A stretch of DNA of 64,000 nucleotides from Symbiodinium natans (taxonomy: Eukaryota; Sar; Dinophyceae; Suessiales; Symbiodiniaceae): the NCBI GenBank assembly GCA_905221605.1, contig CAJNDS010002768.1:137501-201500 (forward strand). The letters run 5' to 3'. A model generated the notes under the pieces. It made no database searches and was not told where the DNA came from. It saw nothing but the letters and a program-made list of their open reading frames with translations. Every line of letters begins with the position of its first letter. The first letter of the stretch is position 1. Positions 42,861 to 52,572 of the stretch are shown here, in pieces. Position numbers and translations under genes: made by a program.

Positions 42861-42892
<32 letters not shown>

Positions 42893-42957
42893 GGTTTAGG
42901 GTTTAGGGTTTAGGGTTGAGGGTTGAGGGTTGAAAGCTTTAAGGGTTCAAGGTTGGG
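42703..42957 (+). repeat. Long TTTAGGG array with GGGTTGA and TTTGGGG blocks
   Basis: About 35 units; three TTTGGGG in tandem near 42768 and six GGGTTGA near 42858-42893. It faces the previous array across a 90-bp exon-like segment. Confidence 0.92.
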
Positions 42958-43097
42958 ATCCTAGTAAAGGACCTCTTGTCCCAAGCCTTTTGCATCGGAG
43001 TTCGTCAGCCTCGGCACCGACCCCTCGGAGGATCCAAAAAGTAGAACCCCCCAAAGAAGTACCCAGTACTACTACCGGGCTTAGAGTTAAGGATTTT

Positions 43098-43247
43098 AGG
43101 GTTTAGGGCTTGGGGTTTAGGGTTAGGGTTTACGGTTTACGGTTTACGGTTTACGGTTTGCGGTTTGCGGTTTGCGGTTTGCGGTTTGCGGTTTAGGGTT
43201 TAGGGTTTAGGGTTTAGGGTTTCGGGTTTCGGGTTTAGGGTTTAGGG
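43098..43247 (+). repeat. Telomeric array with homogenised TTTACGG and TTTGCGG blocks
   Basis: TTTAGGG units, then about four TTTACGG (43129-43158), then about five TTTGCGG (43158-43190), then TTTAGGG and TTTCGGG. Confidence 0.92.
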
Positions 43248-43287
43248 CCATTCTTGAAAAAACCTTTAGAGGGATCTACTTTTTGGA

Positions 43288-43338
43288 CCCTAAACCCTAA
43301 ACCCTAAACCCTAAACCCTAAACCCTAAACCCTAAACC
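43288..43338 (-). repeat. (CCCTAAA)7 array
   Basis: Downstream of hAT-like exon 2 on its coding strand. Confidence 0.92.
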
Positions 43339-43375
43339 CTCATTCTCTCAGCGGTCAGGTCCGGCTCAAGGTTAC

Positions 43376-43726
43376 CGTGCGAGTGAGCACGCAGGCGCTT
43401 GAACGACTTGGGTATGGTGGCCCCGGTCTTCCAAAGAGAATCATTTGTGTGCATGGCATCAGAGACGGCCAGCTGAAGACGATGCCCAGAGCAGTGCGTG
43501 AGGAGCATGCGATGTTCGTCACTGCTGTCCATCTCAGCATTCACAAGATTCTGAAGAAGATAGCCCCTAAACTCTAAACCCTAAACCCTAACCCTAAACC
43601 CTAAACCCTAAACCCTAAACCCTAAACCCTAAACCCGAAGCCCACCTTGCTTCCAGGAAGGCCGAACGCACGTCGCGTGCCCGTAGCCGATGCCCCATCG
43701 GCGCCGTAGGCCACGAGCCGGAGTTG
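43376..43726 (-). CDS. hAT-type transposase-like gene, two internal exons joined across a telomeric intron
   Basis: Two open segments read in phase on the minus strand. Exon 1 (43726-43646, 27 codons) contains VAYGADGASATG followed by RRAFGLPGSK. Exon 2 (43550-43376, 58 codons plus one base) contains HCSGHRLQLAVSDAM and then IPKSFKRLR. A DGA/DNA-type motif, a basic stretch and then a C/H-H-R-L-x-L-x-x-x-D-A motif is the order seen in the RNase H-like domain of hAT transposases and domesticated hAT proteins (family knowledge). The intron, 43645-43551, is 95 bp, starts GTGGGC, ends TATCTTCTTCAG and holds about nine TTTAGGG units in the sense direction. Exon 2 probably ends at CACG|GTAACC; without that splice the frame stops inside the next telomeric array. 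Possible upstream exons lie at 44293-44176, 44129-44097 and 43918-43838. I see neither the whole domain nor the dimerisation region, so it may be a fragment, an active transposase or a domesticated host gene. Confidence 0.55.
43567..43634 (-). repeat. CCCTAAA array inside the hAT-like intron
   Basis: About nine units, one CTCTAAA; occupies most of the 95-bp intron. Confidence 0.93.
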
Positions 43727-43736
43727 CTGCTCAATT

Positions 43737-43805
43737 CTAAACCCTAAACCCTAAACCCTAAACCCTAAACCCTAAACCCCTAAACCCTAGACCCCTAAAC
43801 CCTCC
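43737..43805 (-). repeat. CCCTAAA array upstream of hAT-like exon 1
   Basis: About nine units; read on the minus strand it ends TTTAG just before exon 1. Confidence 0.92.
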
Positions 43806-44711
43806 AACCCTTCAACACCCAACCCCCAAAAACGACGGTTCGGAAGTTGTAAATTGCAGCTCAGGCACCAGTTGGGATCATCTCCCTTCATGCGGTCAAA
43901 GGCGACACCCTTGTTTTCCTGGTGTTTAGTGTTTAGGTTTTAGGGTGTAGGGTCTAGTGTTTCGGGTTTCGGGCTTAGGGTCTTTGTTCTTTTGCTTTTC
44001 CTCCGCTCCATGCTGAAACCCTACACCACTTCCCCCCCCCCTCACACCCCCACTCCCCGTGACGGGCTCGAAATCGGACTAGCCTGGGAGGGAAGGTTGG
44101 TCTTTGTGAAGCAGCACTGTAGGAATTTAGGGTTTAAGTGCTTTCGGGGACTAGGGTTTGGGGTTTCGGGGTTTAAGCGGCTGATGGCTGATGCGCATAT
44201 AGTAGTATTGGTATGTCCTTGTAGCTGAGGTTGCGTGCCCTGAAAAACCCCACAGCTTGGATACATCCCTCCACACAAAGAGCTTGTTGCAGGCTCAGGG
44301 TTGGGTGTGTTAGACTTCAGCCGGAAACCCCTAGACCCTAAACCCCAAACGGGCGGACTCCATGGCCTTACTTAGGGGGGGGGGGGGGGGGTTGAGTTAT
44401 TGTAGTGCCTCAGCCTTTAGAGTCGAGGCTTCACAGCCCAATGCGCCACTCCAAACTAGGAGAACCTTGCATGCAGCCCCCACACCCGAGCCCAAAACCC
44501 CTAAACCCTGCAAACAATCCCCATAAGGCCAAAAATCCCTGTAACCCAACCCATAACTGTTCCCTATCAAACCCTTTGATTTCATAAACCTGGCCGTTCG
44601 CTTGGGACGGACTATATAGGGATTAAGTAAGGGCAATAGAACCTCAAAGTTATGCTCAAACCTACCCCTGCAGGGTTCAGGGCTTAGGCCTCCACATCTC
44701 TAAGAGTATTT

Positions 44712-44818
44712 CAACATACCCCAAACCCCATAGCCCTTAACCTATAAAGGGAGAACATAAAGCAGGATTTTACCATACCCCCTAACTCCTTTTAAGGGTA
44801 TGCCCAAGGGGTATGTTG
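44712..44818. mobile_element. Small inverted-repeat element
   Basis: Perfect 11-bp ends CAACATACCCC / GGGGTATGTTG, with inner partly complementary CCATACCCCCT and AGGGTATGCCC. No other full copy seen. Confidence 0.55.
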
Positions 44819-45009
44819 TATATGTCTTACAGACTCCCTATACCCCTGTAGGGTTTAGGGCTTAGGGCTGAGGGCTTAGGGTTTAGGGTTTAGGGCTCAG
44901 AGCCCAGGCCTGCGCATCCTGGCCACTATTGTTGATGGAGGCCTGATACGCCGCGAGCCTCAGCCAAGGGGGAAGGCTTGAACCCTAAACCCTAAACCCT
45001 ACACCAAAA

Positions 45010-45095
45010 AGCCTAAAGCCTAAAGCCTAAAGGCCTAAAGGCCTAAAGGCCTAAAGGCCTAAGGTCTAAGGCCTAAGGCCTAAAGCCTGAAGCCT
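45010..45095. repeat. GGCCTAAA tandem repeat
   Basis: About ten 7-9-bp units AAGCCTAA / AAAGGCCTAA, a drift from the telomeric motif into a palindromic GGCC-containing unit. Confidence 0.88.
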
Positions 45096-45281
45096 GTCAC
45101 GTGCAGCCTCCCAGGTCTTTGCTTCAACCCGAATCCCGAACCTCCACCTCCCGAACCTCCCAAACCTCCCGGAAATCCACTGGGGCCAGCGCTCTTCGTC
45201 ATCGTTGTTCATGGTCCTTCCCAATACACATACAACAACCAACAACGCTAAGCACAAGACAGCAAGAAACTCAACCAACAA
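45066..45281 (-). CDS. ORF with one transmembrane-like segment, 71 codons
   Basis: The minus-strand frame begins with a TTG; an internal ATG gives a shorter 48-codon version. A strongly hydrophobic stretch LAVLCLALLVVVCVL is followed by NNDDEERWPQWISG, a Gly/Phe/Arg-rich repeat and TWEAARDRLQALGLRP. The stop lies in the GGCCTAAA tandem repeat that overlaps the 3' end. Upstream reading frames are blocked, so it may be an exon. No family recognised. Confidence 0.3.
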   Translation of the reverse strand: MLVEFLAVLCLALLVVVCVLGRTMNNDDEERWPQWISGRFGRFGRWRFGIRVEAKTWEAARDRLQALGLRP

Positions 45282-45496
45282 AGCTCTAGAACCCTGAAGC
45301 CGTAAAACTCTAAAACCATAAAACTACCCTGAACACAGGAAACCCTGAAACCTTGAAACCCTGAAACCCAAAACCCTAAACTCTAAACCCCAACCCCCGG
45401 GCACAACGCCCAAGCTCCAAACCCAAGATACAAGGCCCTGGGGCCTCTCCCGTTGTCTGGGCTCTAGGTTCAGGTTTAGCAGGGTTGAAAGGGTTT

Positions 45497-45575
45497 GTTG
45501 AAATTATTCAGGGCTCAGGTTCGGGAAAAGTTTCGAGGAGTTTCGTTTTTGACTTTTCCAATAACTTCAAGTTAC
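45497..45575 (+). mobile_element. Dispersed repeat family H, copy 2
   Basis: Ends TTGAAATTATTC and, reverse-complemented, TTGAAGTTATTGG; interior AAGTTTCGAGGAGTTTCG shared with 41000-41062. Confidence 0.6.
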
Positions 45576-45833
45576 GGGAGCAAGAGGGTTGAGGGTCTAC
45601 CCAAAGGCTCCTATGTAGTACCTTTTTGGGGTAGTATACTAGAATCCACTAGAACTAAACCAAAAAGGAACCACATTAGAACCTTCAGGTAGGGTTGTGG
45701 TGGAAGCCTAAACCCTAAATCCTAAACCCTTAACCCTAAACCTTTACTAAACCCTAAACCTTAGACCTCTCAACCCCCCCAGCAACCCTAACCCTGCAGC
45801 CTCCTAATGGCCAAGAGCCTCGAGGGCCACCCT

Positions 45834-46215
45834 AAACCCTAAACCCTAAACCCTAAACCCTAAACCCTAAACCCTAAACCCTAAACCCTAAACCCTATCC
45901 CTAAACCCTGAACCCTGACCCACCAAACACCAAGACTGTTGAGTATGACCACACTTAGACCCTGAACCCTAAACCCTAGACCCCAAACCCTAAACCCTAG
46001 ACCCCAAACCCCTGCCTGGCAGGCGCGGCCCGTGGCCCCCGGTGGTGAGGGGATCGCTCTAGAGCCCAAGGACACCGAGGCGTGAGGGCACGTGTTGTAG
46101 GGTTTAGGGTTCAGGGTTCAGGGTTCAGGGTTTAGGGTTTAGGGTTTCGGGTTTAGGGTTTAGGGCAGGGTTTAGGGTTTAGGGTTCAGGGTTCAGGGTT
46201 TAGGGTTTATGGTGT
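45834..46215. repeat. CCCTAAA then TTTAGGG arrays
   Basis: CCCTAAA 45834-45915 and 45960-46010 (with CCCTAGA); TTTAGGG/TTCAGGG 46098-46215. Confidence 0.9.
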
Positions 46216-46360
46216 AGGGGCGAAAGGCCTATAGGTCTTTGGCGGTTTTAACGGCTTAGGTGGGCCTAAGTTTTAGAAGGCTTTCGTAGGGGTCTAGGGT
46301 ATTCAGATGTTAAAATGATGAGAATTCAGGGGACTGTTCTTTGGGGCTTAAGGTTTAGGC

Positions 46361-46657
46361 TTGTCAGATGGTTTGGGGCCCCAGGAAACGGCTTCATTGA
46401 GTCGAAGGGCCTTGCCATGGAAGCGCGGCAACTCAGGCACCCAATGCCCTAAGCCCCAAAATCATACTCCTAGAAATGGTGGTTTCCGAAATTCGGGTGC
46501 CTTACTTGGGTCCTTTTTTATGCGGAAATGCTACTATTTGGGGGGGACAATTTCGGGATCCCCCTATATTCCTAAGCCTCCATATGAGGCCCTACCTCCT
46601 GCTTTAGCCCAACGCACTCTCGAAGCTGTGCTGGGGCCCCCGAACCGCGCAAGGTAA
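46361..46657 (+). CDS. ORF of 98 codons, weakly protein-like
   Basis: The plus-strand ORF begins at ATG, is rich in Pro, Gly and Ser and ends YEALPPALAQRTLEAVLGP plus a short tail. The last 25 residues are the most protein-like. It lies in a stretch without long telomeric arrays. It may be chance. Confidence 0.22.
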   Translation: MSDGLGPQETASLSRRALPWKRGNSGTQCPKPQNHTPRNGGFRNSGALLGSFFMRKCYYLGGTISGSPYIPKPPYEALPPALAQRTLEAVLGPPNRAR

Positions 46658-46711
46658 CGAGACTCCTCCACCTGTCAAGCGGAAGCACTTCCTGGGGCTC
46701 ACCCTCAAAGC

Positions 46712-46773
46712 CAAACCCTAAACCCTAAACCCTAAACCCTAAACCCTAAACCCTAAACCCTAAACCCTAAACA
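46712..46773 (-). repeat. (CCCTAAA)9 array
   Basis: Perfect short array. Confidence 0.92.
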
Positions 46774-46867
46774 TGTTTAAGGAAGAGGGGGCTGCGGACC
46801 GAAATAGATTAACAAAAATGCCGCAAACACAGCGACAGACGAAGAACTCTGTTTCAGAAAGAGCTAG

Positions 46868-46940
46868 TAGCCTACAGTAGCCGTCTTACAACAAAGGGTA
46901 CCCTTTGCGAGGGATTGGTACCTTTGTAGGGCCACCTACA
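46868..46940. repeat. Imperfect hairpin
   Basis: ACAAAGGGTACC opposes GGTACCTTTGT within about 50 bp, with outer CCTACAGTAG and CCACCTACAG. Confidence 0.4.
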
Positions 46941-47093
46941 GGCAAACTCTAAACCTTAAACCCTAAGCTCTGAACCCTGAACCCCTAACTATTCCCCAAA
47001 CCTAACCCCAAGCCTTCCACCCACTCTCAACATTGATTCAACGCCGCAGTGGACAGCACCAGACACAGGACCATGAGCTGTGCGAAGCTACTG

Positions 47094-47520
47094 CCCCGAA
47101 CCCTACCCTAAACCCTAAACCCTGAACCCTAAACCCTAAACCCTGAATCCTAAACCCCCTAATCCCTGAACCCAGTATTTGGTACACAGAAGCCTCCAAA
47201 CAGGTCTACACTGTTTTGAGGGTTGAGGGCGTAGGAGTTTTTAGGCTTAGGAGTTCTATCGAAGGAAGGGTTTAGGGGTTTAGGGCTAGAGTTTAGAGGT
47301 CAGGCTTAGGGTTTGGGGTTTAAGGTTTGGGGTTTAGGGCCTAGGCTTAGGGCTTAGGGCTTACAAGGGTTGAGGGTGTAGGGCTTAGGGAAGAACAGGG
47401 ACCTGTACCTCCCCCCCCTTCGGAGCTGTCCTAGACCAAATCCGAAACCCCTAGTCTCCAAGAGCCCCGAAACCCTAAACCCTAAACCCTAAACCCTAAA
47501 CCCTAAACCCTAAGCCCCTC
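47094..47520. repeat. Telomeric tracts, mixed orientation
   Basis: CCCTAAA/CCCTGAA 47094-47165; degenerate TTTAGGG 47272-47400; CCCTAAA 47468-47515. Confidence 0.8.
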
Positions 47521-47812
47521 TCCAAGAGCCCAGAAGAGGGCCTCCAGAGCCTCGTTCAACTTCTGAATGGCCTGTGGGATTGCGAGGTTTACTAACACCC
47601 CCTTGGGTCTTATAAAAAAAACGCGAAGTTCTAAAACGCAAAGTTCTTAAAGGGCTGTAATTGAGGGCTGATAGGTTTTGTGCTTCGGGCGCTAAGGGGT
47701 GTAGGGCTTCGAGCCGTATTATAGAGCCGAGCAGTTTAGAATTCTCACGGGCGCAGGGCTAGGCTGTCGACTGCCGTCACGCATGTGGACCCTCGACTTC
47801 AAACTTCCCGAA

Positions 47813-47882
47813 GCCCTAAGCCCTAAGCCCTAAGCCCTAAGCCCTAAGCCCTAAGCCCTAAACCCTAAGCCCTAAACCCTAC
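47813..47882 (-). repeat. Homogeneous CCCTAAG block
   Basis: Seven CCCTAAG units, then alternating CCCTAAA and CCCTAAG. Confidence 0.9.
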
Positions 47883-48055
47883 ACAAAGCCCAAGCCCTCG
47901 ATGAAGCTCGCACGTCGTGAGAAAGTAAATCTAGAGCTGACGATCTCCAGAAGCCACTGAATATAGGGGCCTGAATAATTAGAACCCTAAAACCCTAAAC
48001 CCTAAACCCTAAACCGATAAACCCTAAACCCTAACAGGGTGTTGGAGTAATTCTA

Positions 48056-48192
48056 GCACAATCACAAAGGGACCAGAAGCGAATTTTTATTCGTAGTCAG
48101 AGTATAACTACAAAGTGGACCATAGGGAATATTAGTAGTAACTATCGTATAACTACAAAGGGACCATAAGGGAATATTATTGGTAGTTATTC
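48056..48192 (+). repeat. 45-46-bp tandem repeat, three copies
   Basis: Units start near 48056 (diverged), 48101 and 48147. Shared core is GTATAACTACAAAG, GGACCATA and GGGAATATTA. A related end (TATTCCGACCCCTAT) recurs at 30825. Confidence 0.8.
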
Positions 48193-48882
48193 CGACCCCT
48201 ATATTACAGGGTTAACCCTGGATCACTCTCAGAGACTCCCAAAAGGTGCTTGTTTAGGGTTTAGGGTTTAGGTTTTAGGGTTTAGGGTTTAGGGTCTGAG
48301 GTCTAGGGCAATTTGAAAGCGTTAGGTTTAGGGTTTCACTTGTCACGTCTCTTGACACTCTCTCTCTCTCTCTCCCCCTCTCGCTTTGTCTCTATTCCTT
48401 TCTTCGCATCTGGCTCTCACTCTCATGTAAACCCCAAACCCGAAACCCTAACATCTCTAAACCCTATTCCCAGAAGCCGTCCAGCTATCCGTCGATCGAA
48501 GACCCGCCGATGCCAGACGGCGACACCTCCAAACCCTTCCCCTGCAAGCCTCTCGAACCTGAATGAAAGGCTTCAAGAAAGGGCTGAGCGATATACGCCG
48601 AAACCAAAGCCCCCCACCTCCCCCCCCCCAAAAAAAAAGAAAAAACACAAACCAACAGAAAAGCGGATAACAAGAGTAGTAAAACATTCGGAAGTAAAAC
48701 AACACCACAAGCATAACATGGATGAGAATGGTGGTGATAGTGGATGCAAAAGATTTTTAATGATGACAAAAGCCGTCATGAGTCATAGTCATGATCAGCA
48801 CCGTCATCGCTCGAATAATGCAACACAAACTGAAAATAGAACAATAAAACAAGCCCTCAACCCCAATCTCTATAACGATGAA

Positions 48883-49005
48883 GCCCTAAACCCTAAAGCC
48901 TAAACCCTAAACCGTATAACCCATAACCCTAAACCCCCTAAACCCTAAACCCTAAACCCCCTAAACCCTAAACCCTAAACCCTAAACCCTAAACCCTAAA
49001 CCCTA
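48883..49005 (-). repeat. CCCTAAA array
   Basis: About 16 units with two CCCCCTAAA interruptions. Confidence 0.9.
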
Positions 49006-49100
49006 CAAAAACCCTTAAAGCAAAAGGAGCCGATCCCCAGCCTCGAGGATGGCTTCCTCCGCCGGTACCGTCGTTGACGACTCCGGTAGCTGGCGCGACA

Positions 49101-49456
49101 GGGTTTGGGGTGTAGGGTTAGGGTTTAGGGTTTTGGGTTTAGGGTTTGGGGTTTAGGGTTTGTTTTAGGGTTCAAGGTTTGGGGTTTAGGGCTTAAGGTT
49201 TGGGAGTTAGTGTTAAGGGTTTAGAGTTTAAGGTTTAGGGTCTGGGGTTTAGGTTTGAGGGTGGTTAGGGTTCCGGACTCTTGTTGAGGGTGCAGGATCA
49301 AGAGGTTAAGGTTTCAGGGCTTAGGGATGTTCTTTGCCAGGGCCTCGGTCCCCTTTTTCTCTGGCCTCATGGATCCTGAGGAGTGGCTCTGTGGTGGGTT
49401 TAGGGGTTTAGGTTTTAGGTTTTAGGGTTTAGGGTTTAGGGTTTAGGGTTTAGGGT
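49101..49456 (+). repeat. Degenerate TTTAGGG region and perfect tract
   Basis: 49101-49270 is irregular; 49397-49456 is near perfect and supplies the stop of the 49450-49965 ORF. Confidence 0.85.
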
Positions 49457-49965
49457 CTGCTTGAGGTGGCTCCAATGGTCTCCTCCTCATCGGTGTCGAG
49501 CAGTGTATCGGCCCCCAGATCCGAGGGCCCCCGAAGTTTGGCCATGTAGGTCTGCGGCGACGTCCCCCTGCCCCGGGGGGCCCCGGGGGTTGGCCTTGTG
49601 CTTTGAAGCAGGTGGTCCATGACTTGCTGGCATGGGGCTTTTAAGGCCAGCACGCCAATAGTGGAGACCATTATGAACGGCCGGGTGTCCAATAGTTTGC
49701 CCTCTGCTATATCCACTTTCTGGGTGGGAACGCTTATATCTGTCGGACGGGCAAGCTCTATGCGTTTAGAGCGTGCTCCATGGAGGTTGAATCGGAGGTA
49801 TTCCCAAGCATGCGCATTCTCATCAAGAAACAGCGACTTCGCCAGCCCAGCCAAAAGCTCTGAAGTGCTGCGCTTCGAGTCGCCAATGGCGCCAGGAGGC
49901 CCGGGATGTTTTGAAGCTTCCAATAAATGGGCAACATGCTCGAAATTCCCGTCCTCAAGCCACAT
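49450..49965 (-). CDS. Longest non-repetitive ORF, 171 residues, unknown
   Basis: A 171-codon ORF on the minus strand starts at an ATG and remains open about 15 codons further upstream. It has mixed, soluble-protein composition with no internal repeats: GNFEHVAHLLEASKHPG near the N-terminus, ENAHAWEYLRFNLHG in the middle, TRPFIMVSTIGVLALKAP later and an acidic DTDEEET near the end. The stop codon is formed by the CCCTAA of the adjoining telomeric tract, so the segment may be an exon that really splices just before it. The opposite strand is also open for 139 codons (49619-50038) but looks less protein-like. No family recognised. Confidence 0.4.
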   Translation of the reverse strand: MWLEDGNFEHVAHLLEASKHPGPPGAIGDSKRSTSELLAGLAKSLFLDENAHAWEYLRFNLHGARSKRIELARPTDISVPTQKVDIAEGKLLDTRPFIMVSTIGVLALKAPCQQVMDHLLQSTRPTPGAPRGRGTSPQTYMAKLRGPSDLGADTLLDTDEEETIGATSSRP

Positions 49966-50334
49966 GCACTTGAGGGTGTGGAGTCTGGGCTTTAGGTCTC
50001 GGGAAAGTCACGACACGACGACAGGCGTTCGGTTTTAGGGCTTCGACTCCCACACTCGCACAAGGCGGGCCAGGATCGTGGGACTCTACCTCGGACCCCA
50101 AGAAGGCCTAAGGTTACCCTTGGGTTTGGGTTTTAGGGTTCAGGGTTGAGGGTTTGGGTTGGGATTGGGGACCCTCTTTAAAGATAATCTAAGGGAACAG
50201 CAGGGCCATGTCATAAGTAGATTCAGGGGAACTTTTACGGGTAAGAGCTTAGGGGTCCGTCCATGCACCATGGCGATCTATTCCTCCTGATGTCCGTTGC
50301 CCCGTTGTTTTGCAACCGCGCAACCGACACCCAG

Positions 50335-50408
50335 GGTTTAGGGTTTAGGGTTTAGGGTGTCTAGGGTTTAGGGTTTAGGGTTCAGGGTTTAGGGTTTAGG
50401 GTTTAGGG
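50335..50408 (+). repeat. TTTAGGG array
   Basis: About ten units with one TTCAGGG and one GTCTAGGG. Confidence 0.9.
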
Positions 50409-50697
50409 CAGCACTCAATACAGGGCATCAGACTGCTTCTCGGTTGCGCTTTAGGTAGCAACGAGACGCCCAAGCCTGAAGCCACAACCCTCAGACCCTA
50501 GACCCTAAACCCTAAACCCTAATCCTTGAACCCTAAACCCTAAACCCACCAAAGGCCTCCAATGCCAGCACTGGCGACAAGCGCTTGTGAAGCTCTGGGA
50601 CCTGTCTTTCATAGGCTTTAGGGGTTTAGGGCTTTGGGGCTTTGGGGCTTTAGGGCTGTAGGGGTCACTTAGGGGTAGCGGGTTTAGGGTTTAGGGA

Positions 50698-50755
50698 TAC
50701 CTTGGGGTGTTCTCCCATATACCAGCAGTCCTTTAATGGGGACAAGAGTACCCCT
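50698..50755 (+). mobile_element. Family A, half element
   Basis: TTGGGGTGTTCTCCCATATA and CCTTTAATGGGGA match the left arm of copies at 18573 and 54262; the right arm is missing and A-rich sequence follows. Confidence 0.5.
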
Positions 50756-50829
50756 AGACAAAAACAAGAAAAAAAACGATTCAGGGTTTAGGTTTAAGGT
50801 TCAGTGTTTTTGAATGGCAGAGGACAGCC

Positions 50830-50881
50830 GGAATCTTGAGAGCCCTGCAAAAAAAACAAAGTTTTGGGTTCTGAAGGTAGG
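50830..50881 (-). mobile_element. Family B, half element
   Basis: GTTTTGGGTTCTGAAGGTAG with the A-rich CAAAAAAAACAAAG before it matches one end of family B. Confidence 0.45.
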
Positions 50882-51089
50882 CCTTAGGGCTTTAGAGCCT
50901 AAAGTTGTTTGAGGGCTTAGGGATGTTTCTTGTGGAAGTTTCGCCGTTTTGTTTGTTTGTTGAGGGCTTTGGCGTTGTTGAAGACTTGGGTTTGCTTGGA
51001 AGGTTTTGGGTTGTTTGGGGGCAGTTGATGGTTGAGGGTTGAGGGTTTATGTTTCTTTTGAGGGTTTAGGCTGTTCGGGTTTAAGGGTT

Positions 51090-51474
51090 TTTGTGGGTTT
51101 AGGGTTTAGGGTTTGGGTTTAGGGTTTAGGGTTTAGGGTTTAGGGTTTAGGGTTTAGGGTTTAGGGTTTAGGGTTTAGGGTTTAGGGTTTAGGGTTTAGG
51201 GTTTAGGGTTTAGGGTTTAGGGTTTAGGGTTTAGGGCTTAGGGCTTTTTGAGCTTTAAGGCTTTAGGGTTTCTCGTTTTTTGAGGGCTTTGGGATTGTTG
51301 AGAGCTTGGAGCTTTTTGAGGGTGTCGGGTTTGGGGGGGCTCAGGGTGTGTAGGGTTTAGGGTTTAGGGTTTAGGGTTTAGGGTTTAGGGTTTAGGGTTT
51401 AGGGTTTAGGGTTTAGGGTTTAGGGTTTAGGGTTTAGGGTTTAGGGTTTAGGGTTTAGGGTTTAGGGTTTAGGG
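51090..51474 (+). repeat. Two long TTTAGGG arrays, about 17 units each
   Basis: 51116-51236 and 51351-51474 are perfect; the 110-bp spacer is rich in GGGTTT-like and TTTTTGAG sequence. Confidence 0.95.
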
Positions 51475-51639
51475 CTCGAGGGTTCAGAGTCCTGGAAATA
51501 AGGCTTGGCAGGGTTTGGGGTTCTTTTTTGGGGTTTCAGGGTTAGGGTCTGCATGGAATAAAATTTTGGGACTCGGGCTAAGCGCACGCCGAGCAGCGAC
51601 GCAACGACAGAGGAGGTCGTGGTCAGAGGAATTCCTTGC

Positions 51640-51773
51640 GCCGGGGGTCTAGGGTTTAGGTTTAGGGTCTAGGGTCTAGGGTCTAGGGTCTAGGGTTTAG
51701 GGTTTAGGGTTTAGGGTTTAGGGTTTAGGGTTTAGGGTTTAGGGTTTAGGGTTTAGGGTTTAGGGTTTAGGGG
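51640..51773 (+). repeat. TTTAGGG array preceded by a GGGTCTA block
   Basis: Four or five GGGTCTA units, then about 11 perfect TTTAGGG. Confidence 0.92.
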
Positions 51774-52106
51774 CATGAGGAAACTCCGGGCTTCGGGTTT
51801 GGGCGTTCGAGCCTTCATACACAGCAGTTACTGAGAAACTTCAGATTGGCCTGCGGGGTCTGCACCGCGTTTTGGGTTTCGGATTTAGGTTTATGAGGGT
51901 ACTCCGGGTTTCGGGTTTGGGCTGTAGGACAGTGGCACGCCATCAACGCAAAACACAAGTTGAACACTACAACTAAGGAGTAGGGTTTAGGGTTTTGTGT
52001 TTGGGGGTTCGTCCTCAACTCGAGACCTGCCCAAGCCCTGTAAGCCCTGCAGGCTGCGAAAGTCCTATGAACCTTGTGAATGCAAAGGCCCGTTCTAAGC
52101 CTGGTT

Positions 52107-52284
52107 AGCCCGGAACCATATTTACAATAAGGGTACCTTGTTGGGGGTTTAGGGTTTAGGGTTTAGGGTTTAGGGTTTAGGGTTTAGGGTTTAGGGTTTA
52201 GGGTTTAGGGTTTGGGTGGGTTCCTCATAAACGGAACCTAGAGCCAACCAAAAAGGGCGCAAGGGCGCCTACTGGGCTACCAAG
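52107..52284 (+). mobile_element. Family F copy split by a telomeric array
   Basis: The left part ends AATAAGGGTACCTTGTTGGG; the right part starts GGGTTCCTCATAAACGGAAC and continues to CTACTGGGCTACC. Between them 52147-52213 is about nine TTTAGGG units, where intact copies have only GGGTTT-like sequence. Confidence 0.65.
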
Positions 52285-52572
52285 TAAGCCCTCCAAAACC
52301 CCAGAAATCAGCTCCGAAACCCCTGCATCGGCTCTATAGAGGGTTTAGGGTTTAGGGTTTAGGGTTTGGGGTTTAGGGTTTAGGGGACAGTACTCTCTAC
52401 ACTCCCGAATGGCTGCGAGCCCTACAGACCCAGATTAACCCCTCAACCTTGTAACCCACAGACTCAAACGTTCGCCCATGTCTATAGTTCATGGTTGGGA
52501 AAATATTAGCAGTTTAAATGTCTACTCCTTATTGAGTTTAAGTACCCTTAACAATACAAAATGTTACCCCAC

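Noticed and set aside
44405-44460. tRNA-like fold on the minus strand near CTCTAAA
   Set aside because: A stem AGCCT/AGGCT exists, but the loop is too long and no proper T-arm or acceptor stem pairing was found.
48313-48903. 196-codon plus-strand ORF, the longest by number
   Set aside because: Starts in a (CT)n-rich stretch, passes a C run and an A run and ends in telomeric repeats; composition is Ser/Pro/Lys/His-biased with no protein-like core, and minus-strand frames are open too.
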